Positions 17,382 to 26,013 are shown, counted from the stretch's first letter. The stretch: 64,000 bases of DNA from Azospirillum lipoferum 4B (GCF_000283655.1 NC_016622.1:1934501-1998500); one strand, 5' to 3'. Numbers and translations are program-made. Notes: a model not told the origin generated them from the sequence alone.

Positions 17382-18241
17382 GCCTTGTCCTTCGGGAAAG
17401 GCAGGGGGATCTCGTCCGGGGCATCGTGCCCCGCAAGCTGGAACTTCAGCGCCTCTTCCCAATTCTGGAACAGGTCGTCATAGGTGATCATCCGGCTGTC
17501 TTCGTAATTGTCGATGACGTACGTGCCGGTGCGTTCCTTCTGCATCCAGTTGTCGCCGCGCACCTCGCCGGTGGGCGTGACCTCGGCGTTCACGAAATCG
17601 GGACGGCTGGAGGCCCAGTAATAGCAGACGCACTCCCGGTAATCGTTCTGCCAGGGCGAGCACAGGCCCTGGGTCATCACCCCGGCGGGAACCGTGGCCG
17701 GTTCGATCGCCGCCGTGTTGGCGGTGAAGAAGGGACGGACCTGGAACTGGATGGCCTGGACGTTGCGGTCCTTCACCGCCTGTTCGTAGGAAATCCGCTC
17801 CTCCTGCGGGCGGGCGGTGAACTCGCAGGACACGGATTGGCCGGCCTTGCGCAGCACCTCGGCGAAGCCGTTCGACCATTCCATGGTGATGACGCCGGCA
17901 GGGTAGTCCTCCGACGTCAGCAGCTCCGTGGTGGTCAGGTCGGTGGAGGGGCCGATCACCTTGGTGATGACCGGCTTGCCGTCGACCCGCAGCAGACGCC
18001 GCCCCTTCATCGCGGCGAAGGCGGGTTCGGTCGCAATGACCAGATTGTCATGTTCCAGCAGGGTGACGCCAACCAGCAGCGTCCGCCACGCCGCCCGGAA
18101 GTCGAACTCCAGACCGGGGCAGGTGTTGCCGATGGTGGTGTCGAGCGTCGCCGGCGGCGGGTTCCCCGCCGGCCGGTAATGCAGTTGGGCCGACAGGTTC
18201 CGGGGGTCGAGGACCGTGGGCCGTTTGTTCTGGTCGCTCAT
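17378..18241 (-). CDS. LodA/GoxA-like oxidase, C-terminal half (quinocofactor part)
   Basis: 287 residues from ATG 18241 (a GTG one codon earlier is possible), overlapping the stop of the N-terminal-half gene. AAGGA lies upstream. The protein corresponds to the C-terminal half of LodA/GoxA-family oxidases: TCPGLEFDFRAAWR (Cys near 41) and CSPWQNDYRECVCYYW followed by SSRPD resemble the segments around the Cys and Trp that form cysteine tryptophylquinone. It has five cysteines (about 41, 139, 194, 204, 206) and tryptophans near 197 and 209. Family members oxidise amino acids such as lysine or glycine; the substrate here cannot be read. It presumably assembles with the next-listed protein. Assignment is by motif only. 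Confidence 0.6.
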   Translation of the reverse strand: MSDQNKRPTVLDPRNLSAQLHYRPAGNPPPATLDTTIGNTCPGLEFDFRAAWRTLLVGVTLLEHDNLVIATEPAFAAMKGRRLLRVDGKPVITKVIGPSTDLTTTELLTSEDYPAGVITMEWSNGFAEVLRKAGQSVSCEFTARPQEERISYEQAVKDRNVQAIQFQVRPFFTANTAAIEPATVPAGVMTQGLCSPWQNDYRECVCYYWASSRPDFVNAEVTPTGEVRGDNWMQKERTGTYVIDNYEDSRMITYDDLFQNWEEALKFQLAGHDAPDEIPLPFPKDKA

Positions 18242-19653
18242 CACTTCACATCCTTCGAGCCGTCAGGACGGAACAGCGCGCTTTCCGCCGCCTTGCGGAA
18301 GAAGCTGATCTGGCGGCGGGTCAGGGTCATGTAACGCCCCTCCGCCCCGCTCATCAGGGCCGGCATCTTGCGTCGTCCCAGCGGCGTCAGATCGCCGATC
18401 TCTTCCGGCTGGCGCAGCAGGCGCAGGAACCAACTGGGAACCGACGCCCGCATGGTGGTCAGCACCTGCTGGTGCAGGCGCGTCACCGCCAGCGTGTCGG
18501 TGTTTTCGGTGGCGACCGCCGGCTGGGAGGGACGACGGGCGTCGATGGCGTCGTTCACCGGCATGTTGTCCGCCAGGTTGGGACGACCCTTCACCAGATT
18601 GTTGTTCAGCACCGGCACGTTCATGAAGCGGACGGTTTCGAAGGCCCGCCGCATGATCTCCTCCGTCCGCTGCAACGTCACCTCGTGCGGCTCGTTGGGA
18701 TCGACGGTCGGCCCCAGCAACGCCTGCTCCAGATCGTCGGCCAGGGTGCGCGGGAAGCCGGCGTCGAGCACGAAGTTGTGCGGGGCCGAGGCGATGCGGG
18801 CGGTGGCCGTCAGGGTCGGCTTGCCGGCGATGCCAACCGTCACGATGCCGTCGCAGGTATCGTCCAGATAGCCCCGGCTGACGATGTCCCCCTGATTGAT
18901 CCAGACGGGGGCCGGCGGCTCGATGGCGTAAAGCGTCGGTCCCAGCGTTTCCGGTGTCTTCTGCTTGCCGTTGGCGTCGCGGTTGCGCCAGCCGTACCAG
19001 CCCACCCCCTTGGCCGGGGCGTAGATCCGGTTCGCCGGAGGAACGGAGGGATCGTTCTGCCCCGCCGGGCCATAGACGCCGCCCTTGCCCGGCGTGAAGC
19101 GCAGGCGAATTTGCGGGAAGTCCGCGGTCGGCTTGATATAGCGGACCCATCCCAGGCTGATGGCGCTGTTCGGGGTGAAATTCGCCGCCGTGCCGCGCAG
19201 CTCATAATTGGCATGGTCGCTGAAGGGCTTCGGTGCCGCCACCACATCGTCCTTGGGGTCGGCGGTGCGGCGGAACACCTTGCTGTTCTTCACCTGGATG
19301 GTCCAGACCACGCTTTGGGCCGTCAGGCCGTTGGCGGTCAGCAGGCTGGTCGTCAACGGCTCCATCCGGTCGGCCGCCGTGATCGCCCAAACCTCCAGGA
19401 AGGGTGAGACCGGGCGGATCTTCCCGCCGTCGCGCAGCCGCAGCGTGTCGGGAACGTAGGACCGGACGATGTTCCCCGACGTCGGATCGACCAGAAAGGT
19501 CTCCTCGCCCGCGAGATGGCGGTAGCCCAACGGATCGTTCGGGTCGGGCTGCACCGAATAATTGTCCATCGGCGTGTCCGAGGACCCCAGACGGCCGAAG
19601 GCGATGGGCGGCAGAATGCGCAGGCCCAGGATGGTTATGGGTTGCGAGGTCAT
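18241..19653 (-). CDS. LodA/GoxA-like oxidase, N-terminal half
   Basis: 470 residues from an ATG at 19653 that overlaps the ferritin-like gene stop (ATGA). Features matching the LodA/GoxA N-terminal region include LPPIAFGRLGSSDTP, FLVDPTSGNIV, the RPVSPFLEVWAI segment, YLDDTCDGIVTV and LADDLEQALLGP. LodA itself is one chain of about 720 residues. Here the stop comes where the family continues, and the next gene starts at the same nucleotides, so the enzyme appears split into two coupled subunits of 470 and 287 residues. No signal peptide is evident. The alternative is a LodA-related protein that evolved as a two-subunit complex with another activity. Confidence 0.6.
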   Translation of the reverse strand: MTSQPITILGLRILPPIAFGRLGSSDTPMDNYSVQPDPNDPLGYRHLAGEETFLVDPTSGNIVRSYVPDTLRLRDGGKIRPVSPFLEVWAITAADRMEPLTTSLLTANGLTAQSVVWTIQVKNSKVFRRTADPKDDVVAAPKPFSDHANYELRGTAANFTPNSAISLGWVRYIKPTADFPQIRLRFTPGKGGVYGPAGQNDPSVPPANRIYAPAKGVGWYGWRNRDANGKQKTPETLGPTLYAIEPPAPVWINQGDIVSRGYLDDTCDGIVTVGIAGKPTLTATARIASAPHNFVLDAGFPRTLADDLEQALLGPTVDPNEPHEVTLQRTEEIMRRAFETVRFMNVPVLNNNLVKGRPNLADNMPVNDAIDARRPSQPAVATENTDTLAVTRLHQQVLTTMRASVPSWFLRLLRQPEEIGDLTPLGRRKMPALMSGAEGRYMTLTRRQISFFRKAAESALFRPDGSKDVK

Positions 19654-21206
19654 TCCGCCCCCTTGGTCAGAGTGAAGCGCGCGATCAGGCCGTTGACCAT
19701 CGTCAGGGTGTTGCGGTCCATGGCGCTCAGATGGGTGAGGTAGGCGCGCTCCGCCTGATTCGAGTCGCCGTCGAGCAGCCAGGAGGTGATCGACTGCGAC
19801 GCCTCCAGAATGTCGGCGTAGAGCAGCCAGCGATCCAGTTCCGCCGCCGGAAGCTGGGTTCCGTAGGGCATCTGGAAGGGCGGCCCGGCGCGCTTGGGAT
19901 CCCGGCGGGAGTCGCGGGGCGACCGCACCAGAATGTTGGCGATGGCCTTCAGATTGTACATTTCGCCGAAGCACATGTGGTTCAGCGTGCCGCGCAGCCC
20001 CGGCGTTCCGCTGCAATCGGCGTGGCGACGGGTTTGCAGGGTATGGCCGAGCGAGGTCAGCAACAGCCGGTAGCGCAGATTGAACAGCTTGGCCCAGCGG
20101 TTCGAGCGGGCGTCGGCGATGTAGGTGGAGGTTCCGGGATCCCGCCGCTCGTCCACCCGGATCTCGGTGGGGTTGACCGGGATGCGGGCCGCCGGGTTGG
20201 CGTCGATCCCCAGGGTCAGCCATTCCTTGTAGATGGCGAAGAAGCGTTCGAAATGCGATTTCGCCTCCTGCGACGGGGTCTTGGAGGCGGGGGGCGTGGT
20301 ATCGGGGCTTTCCCCCTGATGCGCCACCAGTTTCAGGGCCGCCGCCGCTTCGTCACGGGTCGCCAGCGGTTCGATGATCATCTGGGCGTCGCCGGTGCGG
20401 TTGCCGCGCCGCAATTCCGGATTGTCGCGGTAAACGGCATCCCGTTCCTGGAGCGGCGACGGGAAATACTTGGCCCATTCGGCCTCTTGCGCCTGCAAAG
20501 CGTAACGGTTGTCGTTGAAGTGCCAGTCGGGCAGCCGGTCGGGATCCTCCAGGATGGCGAGAACCGCGTTGAACAGCGCCCCGACCCGGTTCACGCCGAC
20601 GGGCTTTTCCGCCGTCGGGGTATAGCCCAGATAGGCGTTCAGATCGGCCAGCAGCCGCCGCTTGACATAGGCGTCGTCAGTCGGCGAGCCGGTGTCGCCC
20701 GCCGCCGCCGGGATGACGCCGTCCAACCAACCCTTGGGCATCTCCGCCACGACATAGGCGGCGAGCGACCCGCGGCTCAACGGTTCCAGCTTGATCGGGA
20801 ACGGGTAGAACTGGCTGTCCCACGGAAAATCCTCCCGCGACAGGCACAGCGGCGCGCCCAGCAGCGACAGAACGTTCTGCACCATCACCAGATGGCCCAT
20901 CTCTTCCTTGGCGATGGCGAGGATTTCCTCCTGCCAGCCCGTCAGTGCCTTGCGCCGGCGGTCGCGCGTGGCCGCGTCCAGGTTGGCCGGCAAATCCACG
21001 TCCGCCAGTGAATAGGCGGCGTAGAGATAGGCCACCATCAGCCCATGTTCGATGGCCGCGTCGATATGCAGAAGCTTGATGAGCTGGTCGCGCCACGTCG
21101 TCGTGGTCGGATCGCCGATCTCCACCATCTCCCCCAGCGGGGTGGAGGTGAAGCGGATGCCACCGAGCGGGTTGCTCCAGGATGATGGGGTGGCAGGAGT
21201 GGACAC
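19650..21206 (-). CDS. Ferritin-like (VioB/RebD-type) protein
   Basis: 518 residues. I prefer GTG 21206, with GGGAGG 7 bases upstream, over the TTG at 21212. The N-terminal half matches the ferritin-like domain found in VioB and similar enzymes: HIDAAIEHGLMVAYLYAAYS and AIAKEEMGHLVMVQNVLSLL supply Glu and ExxH-type metal ligands. The C-terminal half is helical, with a GTLNHMCFGEMYNLKAIANI segment. It is the first gene of the five-gene operon. VioB-type proteins act on imine products of amino-acid oxidases, so it could process the product of the LodA-like oxidase; this is inference. A simple diiron or structural role is also possible. Confidence 0.65.
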   Translation of the reverse strand: MSTPATPSSWSNPLGGIRFTSTPLGEMVEIGDPTTTTWRDQLIKLLHIDAAIEHGLMVAYLYAAYSLADVDLPANLDAATRDRRRKALTGWQEEILAIAKEEMGHLVMVQNVLSLLGAPLCLSREDFPWDSQFYPFPIKLEPLSRGSLAAYVVAEMPKGWLDGVIPAAAGDTGSPTDDAYVKRRLLADLNAYLGYTPTAEKPVGVNRVGALFNAVLAILEDPDRLPDWHFNDNRYALQAQEAEWAKYFPSPLQERDAVYRDNPELRRGNRTGDAQMIIEPLATRDEAAAALKLVAHQGESPDTTPPASKTPSQEAKSHFERFFAIYKEWLTLGIDANPAARIPVNPTEIRVDERRDPGTSTYIADARSNRWAKLFNLRYRLLLTSLGHTLQTRRHADCSGTPGLRGTLNHMCFGEMYNLKAIANILVRSPRDSRRDPKRAGPPFQMPYGTQLPAAELDRWLLYADILEASQSITSWLLDGDSNQAERAYLTHLSAMDRNTLTMVNGLIARFTLTKGAE

Positions 21207-21433
21207 GGTCAAACCTCCCTGAGCACCGGGGCGCGGCTACAGGCGCTTCAACTGGTTGCCAATAGAATACAAAAGCAACCAGAGGGTCATGTTTCCGCGC
21301 TTAAGGCTCGACATATGATGATATTTGTGGAGCGCTTTCTCTTTATGGTTATATTGATCATCGAATATGCGCAACAGCAATCATTTGATTGGCGCATAGT
21401 GCAATTTTAAATTGTTTTTCGGGAGGGAGATCC
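21207..21433. promoter_or_regulatory. Divergent promoter region of oxidase operon and secreted protein
   Basis: This region is notably AT-rich for the window. It lies between the start of the ferritin-like gene and the divergent small secreted-protein gene, so it must contain both promoters. A TATGCGC (21366-21372) is mirrored by GCGCATA (21392-21398), a possible operator. No sigma-54 signature was identified. Confidence 0.45.
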
Positions 21434-21826
21434 ATGAAGTGTATCCTCCGTGTCTTGGGCGTCGGTGCAGTCGCGTCGCTGTTGGCGGGGACGGCGTTGG
21501 CGCAGAGTGCGCCTGGCCCCTGCGGCCAATTCAAGATCACCAACGAAATCAGCGGCCCCGGAAAGAAAACGATTTCCGTGGACATTCTGTTCGGCAATCA
21601 GTGGCTGAAGACCCGCCCCATCGCCATGAAGTTCGGCGAACAGGCGCAGACCGCGGTGCAGTTCCCCGACACGGCCGGTTGCACCATGGCGTACAACGTG
21701 CTGGTCGATCAGCAGGTATATGGAACCGGGATCACGAATTTCTGCTCCCTGATCCGTTTTCGCGTGCTGCCCACCGGGGCCGAACCGATGCTGGACACCA
21801 CCGGCGCGAGTTGCCCCGGCGGTTGA
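21434..21826 (+). CDS. Small secreted protein of unknown function
   Basis: 130 residues. ATG 21434 follows a GGGAGGGAG ribosome site. Residues 1-23 form a classic signal peptide (MKCILRVLGVGAVASLLAGT then ALA-Q), so the mature protein of about 107 residues is exported. It has four cysteines at 30, 83, 104 and 127, which could form two disulfides, and a beta-rich composition. I do not recognise the family. It is divergent from the quinocofactor oxidase operon and shares its AT-rich intergenic region. Co-regulation is plausible, but nothing proves that the two work together. Confidence 0.7.
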   Translation: MKCILRVLGVGAVASLLAGTALAQSAPGPCGQFKITNEISGPGKKTISVDILFGNQWLKTRPIAMKFGEQAQTAVQFPDTAGCTMAYNVLVDQQVYGTGITNFCSLIRFRVLPTGAEPMLDTTGASCPGG

Positions 21827-22143
21827 AAGGGCGACTCGACCGATCGTTATGGGGGGCCTGCGATTCTCCAATCGCCGGTCAACAATCCTCCGGTCGCCTC
21901 TTGTCGGACGGAATTGAAGTGGCCGCGTTCCGCCTCGGTTGCAGAGGGCCGCCAACCAGCCTACAGCGGTGAGAATGCGGTCATGAAGGGGAACCGGGAG
22001 GGTCTGGAAGACGGAACCTGTCCGCCGAGCCCGGTTCGAGTCCGGTGATCCTGGCACCACTTGTCCGGAGATCCTGGGCAGTAATCCGACCGTTTCCGCG
22101 ATTTCCGGCTCCTGTCCAGCAATCCTGGAAAACCGACACCGGC
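21827..22143. other. Non-coding or decayed gap
   Basis: This stretch of about 317 bases follows the secreted-protein gene. Short frames cross it, but none has a convincing start or protein character. It may hold the decayed 5' part of the truncated gene that follows. Confidence 0.4.
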
Positions 22144-22848
22144 CGTGGGTTACTCAGGCGCTACGACGTGGGCAATCACCGCGCCAACGACGATTATCGC
22201 TTGTCCGAGATGGTAAAGGGGTGCCTGTCCGGGACCGATGCCGTCGATCCGGCCCGCAGCCTGTGCCGGGCCATCGCCGGAGCACTACTGACGTCCTGGC
22301 AGACCGTACATGATTTCCAGGATACTGCTCTGGCCCTAGCTTCCCTACAGCCGGGCACCTTCCTCGACGTGTTCGTCGGGAACGAAAGGGACGACGCGAC
22401 GGCTGACCCTTACCGTTTCTCCCACAGGACTTTTCGCAATCCTCTGCTCGCTATTCCCAAATAGTCGCTTCTGGCGTGGGCGGACGGTGATCCGGCTGAG
22501 CGCATTCCTCGGCTTGCGGCGCACCTTGGGACGTTCGAGCGCATCGCTTTCGATGAAGTCAGGGAAGACGATGGTTCGATTTCCCTCGCGGCGACCCTGC
22601 TCGACCACGCCCCCGACAAGGCCGCCGTTCTCACCGCATTCGAACCAACATTGATGCCCAGCGGTTGGTCGGGCAATCTGTCCGATGAACTGGAAATCCG
22701 GCGTAATCGGTTGAGCCCGCTGCTGGCTCACGCCGATGCTGCCGCCAAGGCCTGGGCGGAAGAGGCCGACCGGACCCTCGCGAATGCGGCGGATGCCGCA
22801 CGCCGGGACGAGCAGCAACGCGCCCGGCGGGAACAGTCCTTTGAATAG
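22144..22848 (+). pseudogene. C-terminal remnant of a large protein with in-frame TAG
   Basis: One frame carries protein-like sequence from about 22144 (LLRRYDVGNHRANDDYRLSE) to a stop at 22848 (ending RARREQSFE). It is interrupted by a TAG at 22462-22464, and the text resumes directly as SLLAWADGDPAERIPRLAAH. There is no start or ribosome site at the beginning. It looks like the tail of a much larger protein whose 5' part was lost beside the integrase. I cannot name the family. Confidence 0.5.
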
Positions 22849-22853
22849 TGGGG

Positions 22854-24104
22854 TCACGCCCGATCCGCCTGCTTCGCACCCTGCACCTTGATGGTGATGA
22901 GCCGTTCGGCCCAGAGCTCCAGCGCCTGTCGGCGCTCCGTCAGGTAGGTGTGCCGATTGTAAACCGCCGCGACGCCTCGAATGGTTCCCTGGACGTGGTT
23001 GAGAACCCGGTCGGCGACATGCGGCGCGATCCCCATCTGGGCCATTCCGGTGGTCGCGGTCCGGCGAATATCGTGAAAGCGCCATTCCGGCAGCGTGACA
23101 ACTGCGTCGGGGTTCTCACCCCGCTCCTCAGCCTCCTTGCGCAGAACGCTCAGCATGGCAGCGTCGAGCCGCCTCTTGGCGCGGCTGAAGCCGGAGATCG
23201 GGGTGGCGCCTGTGGTGGTGAACACGAAGTCGGAATGAGCCAGCCGCGGCAATGAACGGATCAGGTCCACCGCTGCAGGCGACAGGGGGACGTGGTGAGC
23301 CTGGCCGTTCTTTGCCCGCTCAGCCGGAAGCGTCCACAAGGCCGCATCCAGATCGAGTTCCGACCATCGCATTCCCGCCACCTCGTTGAGGCGCTGGGCC
23401 GTCAGCAGGAGCAGGATCACGAAGGGACCGAACGGCCAGTCCAGGGTTTCGGCGGCGAGTCGGAGCACCCGCACTTCATCGTCCGACAGTACCCGGTCAC
23501 GATCCCGTTCCGGCATCGGTGGCCGGACGCCAGTGCACGGCGATGCGGCGATGAGATCGCGGGAGACGCACCAGTTGAAGAACTTGCGGACATAGGCGAA
23601 CACCCGGTTGGCCCGCATCGGCACTCCCCGGTCGACGATCCGGTCGAGCATGGCAATGATGTCGCGCCGTTCGACGCGGTCGATCACCCGGCTGCCCCAG
23701 TATGGCAGCACCTCGTTCTTGAAGGCGCCGCGATACTCCGTTTCGACGCGCGTCAGGCTGACATGCCGCTGCATGAACGTTTCGAAGACGGCAGCAACGG
23801 TGAGCGTGGCGTCAGGTGTTCGTGCCGCCTTTTTCTCGGTCTGCGGATCCTCCCCTTCGGCGACACGGCGCAGCAGCCGTTCGGCTTCGTTTCGGGCAAG
23901 CTCAGGCGTCCACGGGGAGCCGTGCTTGCCAATGGTGTAGCGACGGCTCTGACCTTCGCGATTTCGGTATTGCAGAACGTAGACTTTACCGCCGCTGGCG
24001 GTCACCTTGAGGCCGAACCCCTTGATGTCTTTATCCCATATGAACGTGTCGCCGGTCCCCGGCTGGGCCGCATCGACGGTTCGCTTGGTGAGCCTGGTCG
24101 CCAT
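22854..24104 (-). CDS. int: Tyrosine recombinase/integrase, P4-like
   Basis: 416 residues from ATG 24104 (MATRLTKRTVDAAQ), the usual start of P4-type integrases. The N-terminal DUF4102-like arm-binding domain (FIWDKDIKGFGLKVTASGGK) and a SAM-like core-binding domain precede the catalytic domain. Catalytic residues are seen in TAQRLNEVAG (Arg), FHDIRRTAT (His-x-x-Arg) and VYNRHTYLTERR (Tyr). A longer frame to 24296 would begin inside the tRNA fragment and is unlikely. The gene is about 160 bp from the 3' half of a tRNA, the normal target of such integrases. It converges on the truncated gene at 22144-22848. It appears intact. Confidence 0.92.
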   Translation of the reverse strand: MATRLTKRTVDAAQPGTGDTFIWDKDIKGFGLKVTASGGKVYVLQYRNREGQSRRYTIGKHGSPWTPELARNEAERLLRRVAEGEDPQTEKKAARTPDATLTVAAVFETFMQRHVSLTRVETEYRGAFKNEVLPYWGSRVIDRVERRDIIAMLDRIVDRGVPMRANRVFAYVRKFFNWCVSRDLIAASPCTGVRPPMPERDRDRVLSDDEVRVLRLAAETLDWPFGPFVILLLLTAQRLNEVAGMRWSELDLDAALWTLPAERAKNGQAHHVPLSPAAVDLIRSLPRLAHSDFVFTTTGATPISGFSRAKRRLDAAMLSVLRKEAEERGENPDAVVTLPEWRFHDIRRTATTGMAQMGIAPHVADRVLNHVQGTIRGVAAVYNRHTYLTERRQALELWAERLITIKVQGAKQADRA

Positions 24105-24131
24105 GATGCTTCCACCTTCGCCGCTGCCCGC

Positions 24132-24151
24132 CAGTAAGCACCCAGTAAGCA
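24132..24151. repeat. Putative integrase arm-type repeat, copy 1
   Basis: The 20 bases cagtaagcacccagtaagca contain two gtaagca direct repeats 10-11 bases apart, immediately upstream of the integrase start. An almost identical sequence lies at 48482-48501 beside another att-like site. Repeats in this position are typical of integrase arm sites. Confidence 0.45.
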
Positions 24152-24264
24152 GCAGCAAGAGAGTCGCGGGCAACTGCGGAAAAGTATGGAGTAGACAATG
24201 CGTTGAATTATCTAGATAAATAGCACCACGGCGTGCTTTGGAGAGCTTTCGGATAGCAGGAGCA

Positions 24265-24314
24265 GGGGAATCATAATCCCTTGGTCGGGGGTTCAAATCC
24301 CTCCGCTGCTACCA
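24265..24314 (+). other. tRNA 3' half (CAT anticodon), integration target remnant
   Basis: The 50 bases fold as an anticodon arm (GGGGA stem, loop with CAT at 24272-24274), a T arm (GGGGG, ttcaaat loop, CCCTC) and the 3' acceptor strand CGCTGCT-A-CCA. The upstream 33 bases do not provide an acceptor strand or D arm, so the tRNA is incomplete. A fragment from anticodon loop to CCA is what integration at a tRNA 3' end leaves at one element boundary. The whole gene is expected outside the window. Confidence 0.65.
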
Positions 24315-25920
24315 TCGTTGCAGTCCTCCCGACTGCACTGGAAGCCCCGCCCAGATAATCCTGGGCGGGGCTTATCAGTTTTTCGATCAGCCCGAACGCC
24401 TTGACTTGGGTCTGGCCCCGCCGCTCCCCGGGATGCACATCGATGCGGGCGATCAGAGCCCGGACAGCGTTCATCGCTTCCTGCCGCGCGTCGTCGTTCA
24501 CGAAGGCGTCCTCGCCCAGCGACTCGACCTGCTGCCGGTAGGAGTCGATCGTCGCCGTGGGGAACTCGACCACGCCGCCGGCCTTCGCCTCCATCCTGAC
24601 GATGGTGGCGAGCTCGGCCTCCGCCGCGCCCTTCTCCTCCTCGAGCGAGGCCAGCTTCTGGCGCATGGTCGCGCTCGCGACGCCGTCCGCGATCGCGTTG
24701 ACGATGTTGTCGATCTGCCGCGTGAGCTTCCCGAGGCGCGCGGCGATGTCCTCGCGCCCGCGCTGCCCCTCCTTCTCCAGGCGCCGACGCTCCTCGCCGT
24801 AGACCTTCACGAAGAGAGCGACGGACGCGGACGACAGGAGGCGGCTCTTGATGCCGACGATGACCCGCTCCTGAAGGTCGCCGACGCGGATCGTCCGGTT
24901 GTTCGTGCAGGTTCCCGACTCCCGGTACGTGGAGCAGGCGAGCTGGTCCTTGGACTTGACGGTGTAGGACCCGCCGCAGCAGCCACAGCGGACCAGCCCG
25001 GAGAGGAGGTGCTTCGGCCGGCGGGCGTGCTCCGCTCCCCGCCGATTGGCGAAGCCGGCCTTGACCGCCTGCACCCGGTCCCACTGCTCGTCCGTCACGA
25101 TCCGAAGTCCGGGAACTTCGGTGATCGTCCAGGACTCGGGCTTGTTCAGCCGGGGCACGTGCTTGCCCGTGTCGGGATCCTTGTCCATCCGCAGGCGGTT
25201 GTAGATCAGGAACCCGATGTACGCTTCGTTGTAGAGAATACCGTTCCGTCGGGCGGCGTTCCCGTTGATCGTCGACGCGTTCCACGTCTTGCCCTCCGGC
25301 GAGGGAATGCCGCGGCTGTTCAGATCCTTCGCGATCGCCCGGGGGCTGAACCCCAAGGCGACCTTGTCGAATATTTCCCGGATGACAGCGGCCTGCTGCT
25401 CGTTCACGCGCCGCTTGCCGCGAACGGGCTCTCCCTTTTCGTCGAATTCCCGCACCACGTCGTAGCCATAGCTCAGGCCGGCGGGGACGCTGCCCGCCTT
25501 CGCCCGTCCCTCTTGTCCGCGACGCACCTTGGTGGCGAGATCACGCAGGAACAGGGCGTTCATCGTGCCCTTGACGCCGATGTGCAGCTCGGAAATGACC
25601 CCTTCCTGCACCGTGTCGATGACGATTCCGTGATGCTTGAGGCGCTTGAAGATCGCCGCGATGTCCTCCTGATCGCGCGACAGGCGATCCAGACCCTCGG
25701 TGATGACGGTGTCGAAAAGGCCAGCCTTCGCATCCTCGAGCAGCTTCTGCGCCTGAGGACGGGTCTTCAGGTGAGAGCCGGAGATCGCGTAGTCGGGGTA
25801 GACGTCCACAATCGTTCCGCCGTGCCGCTCCGCATGCTGCCGACAGATACGGACTTGGTCCTCGATCGACCGTTCATGCTGATTGTCGGAGGAGTAGCGT
25901 GCGTAGATCGCGGCTTTCAT
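24271..25920 (-). CDS. Large serine recombinase
   Basis: 549 residues. The N-terminal resolvase domain has the catalytic serine in IYARYSSDNQ and the EGLDRLSRDQ motif. It is followed by a recombinase domain (YGYDVVREF to SGLVRCGCCGG), a zinc-ribbon with CGCCGG and a later C-S-T-Y-R-E-S-G-T-C stretch, and a coiled-coil region (LEEEKGAAEAELATI). Length suits phage/ICE-type integrases. The last residues, MVAAEGFEPPTKGL, are translated from the antisense strand of the tRNA fragment, so the gene end coincides with the att site. It probably mobilises the element to its right. Confidence 0.92.
   Translation of the reverse strand: MKAAIYARYSSDNQHERSIEDQVRICRQHAERHGGTIVDVYPDYAISGSHLKTRPQAQKLLEDAKAGLFDTVITEGLDRLSRDQEDIAAIFKRLKHHGIVIDTVQEGVISELHIGVKGTMNALFLRDLATKVRRGQEGRAKAGSVPAGLSYGYDVVREFDEKGEPVRGKRRVNEQQAAVIREIFDKVALGFSPRAIAKDLNSRGIPSPEGKTWNASTINGNAARRNGILYNEAYIGFLIYNRLRMDKDPDTGKHVPRLNKPESWTITEVPGLRIVTDEQWDRVQAVKAGFANRRGAEHARRPKHLLSGLVRCGCCGGSYTVKSKDQLACSTYRESGTCTNNRTIRVGDLQERVIVGIKSRLLSSASVALFVKVYGEERRRLEKEGQRGREDIAARLGKLTRQIDNIVNAIADGVASATMRQKLASLEEEKGAAEAELATIVRMEAKAGGVVEFPTATIDSYRQQVESLGEDAFVNDDARQEAMNAVRALIARIDVHPGERRGQTQVKAFGLIEKLISPAQDYLGGASSAVGRTATMVAAEGFEPPTKGL
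24301..24316 (+). other. att core, copy 1
   Basis: The 16 bases ctccgctgctaccatc include the last 14 bases of the tRNA fragment. The same 16 bases occur at 48397-48412 and 59406-59421. I read this as the left junction of the element that carries the serine recombinase. Confidence 0.55.
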
Positions 25921-26013
25921 GCTGGTCTTGTCCTCTGAAGGCGTGTTCGTGTGTGCTGGATGGATAGTGCTGGTCGCAGCGCACCAGCGTTGGAAGTTTT
26001 CGCGTCGAGCCCG

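Noticed and set aside
18241-20223. 660-codon frame starting within the ferritin-like gene
   Set aside because: The first 190 codons are out of frame with the ferritin-like gene and lack family similarity; ATG 19653 gives the LodA-like start and a coupled junction.
24230-24314. Complete tRNA gene
   Set aside because: No acceptor 5' strand pairing with CGCTGCT and no D arm; only the anticodon-to-CCA half is present.
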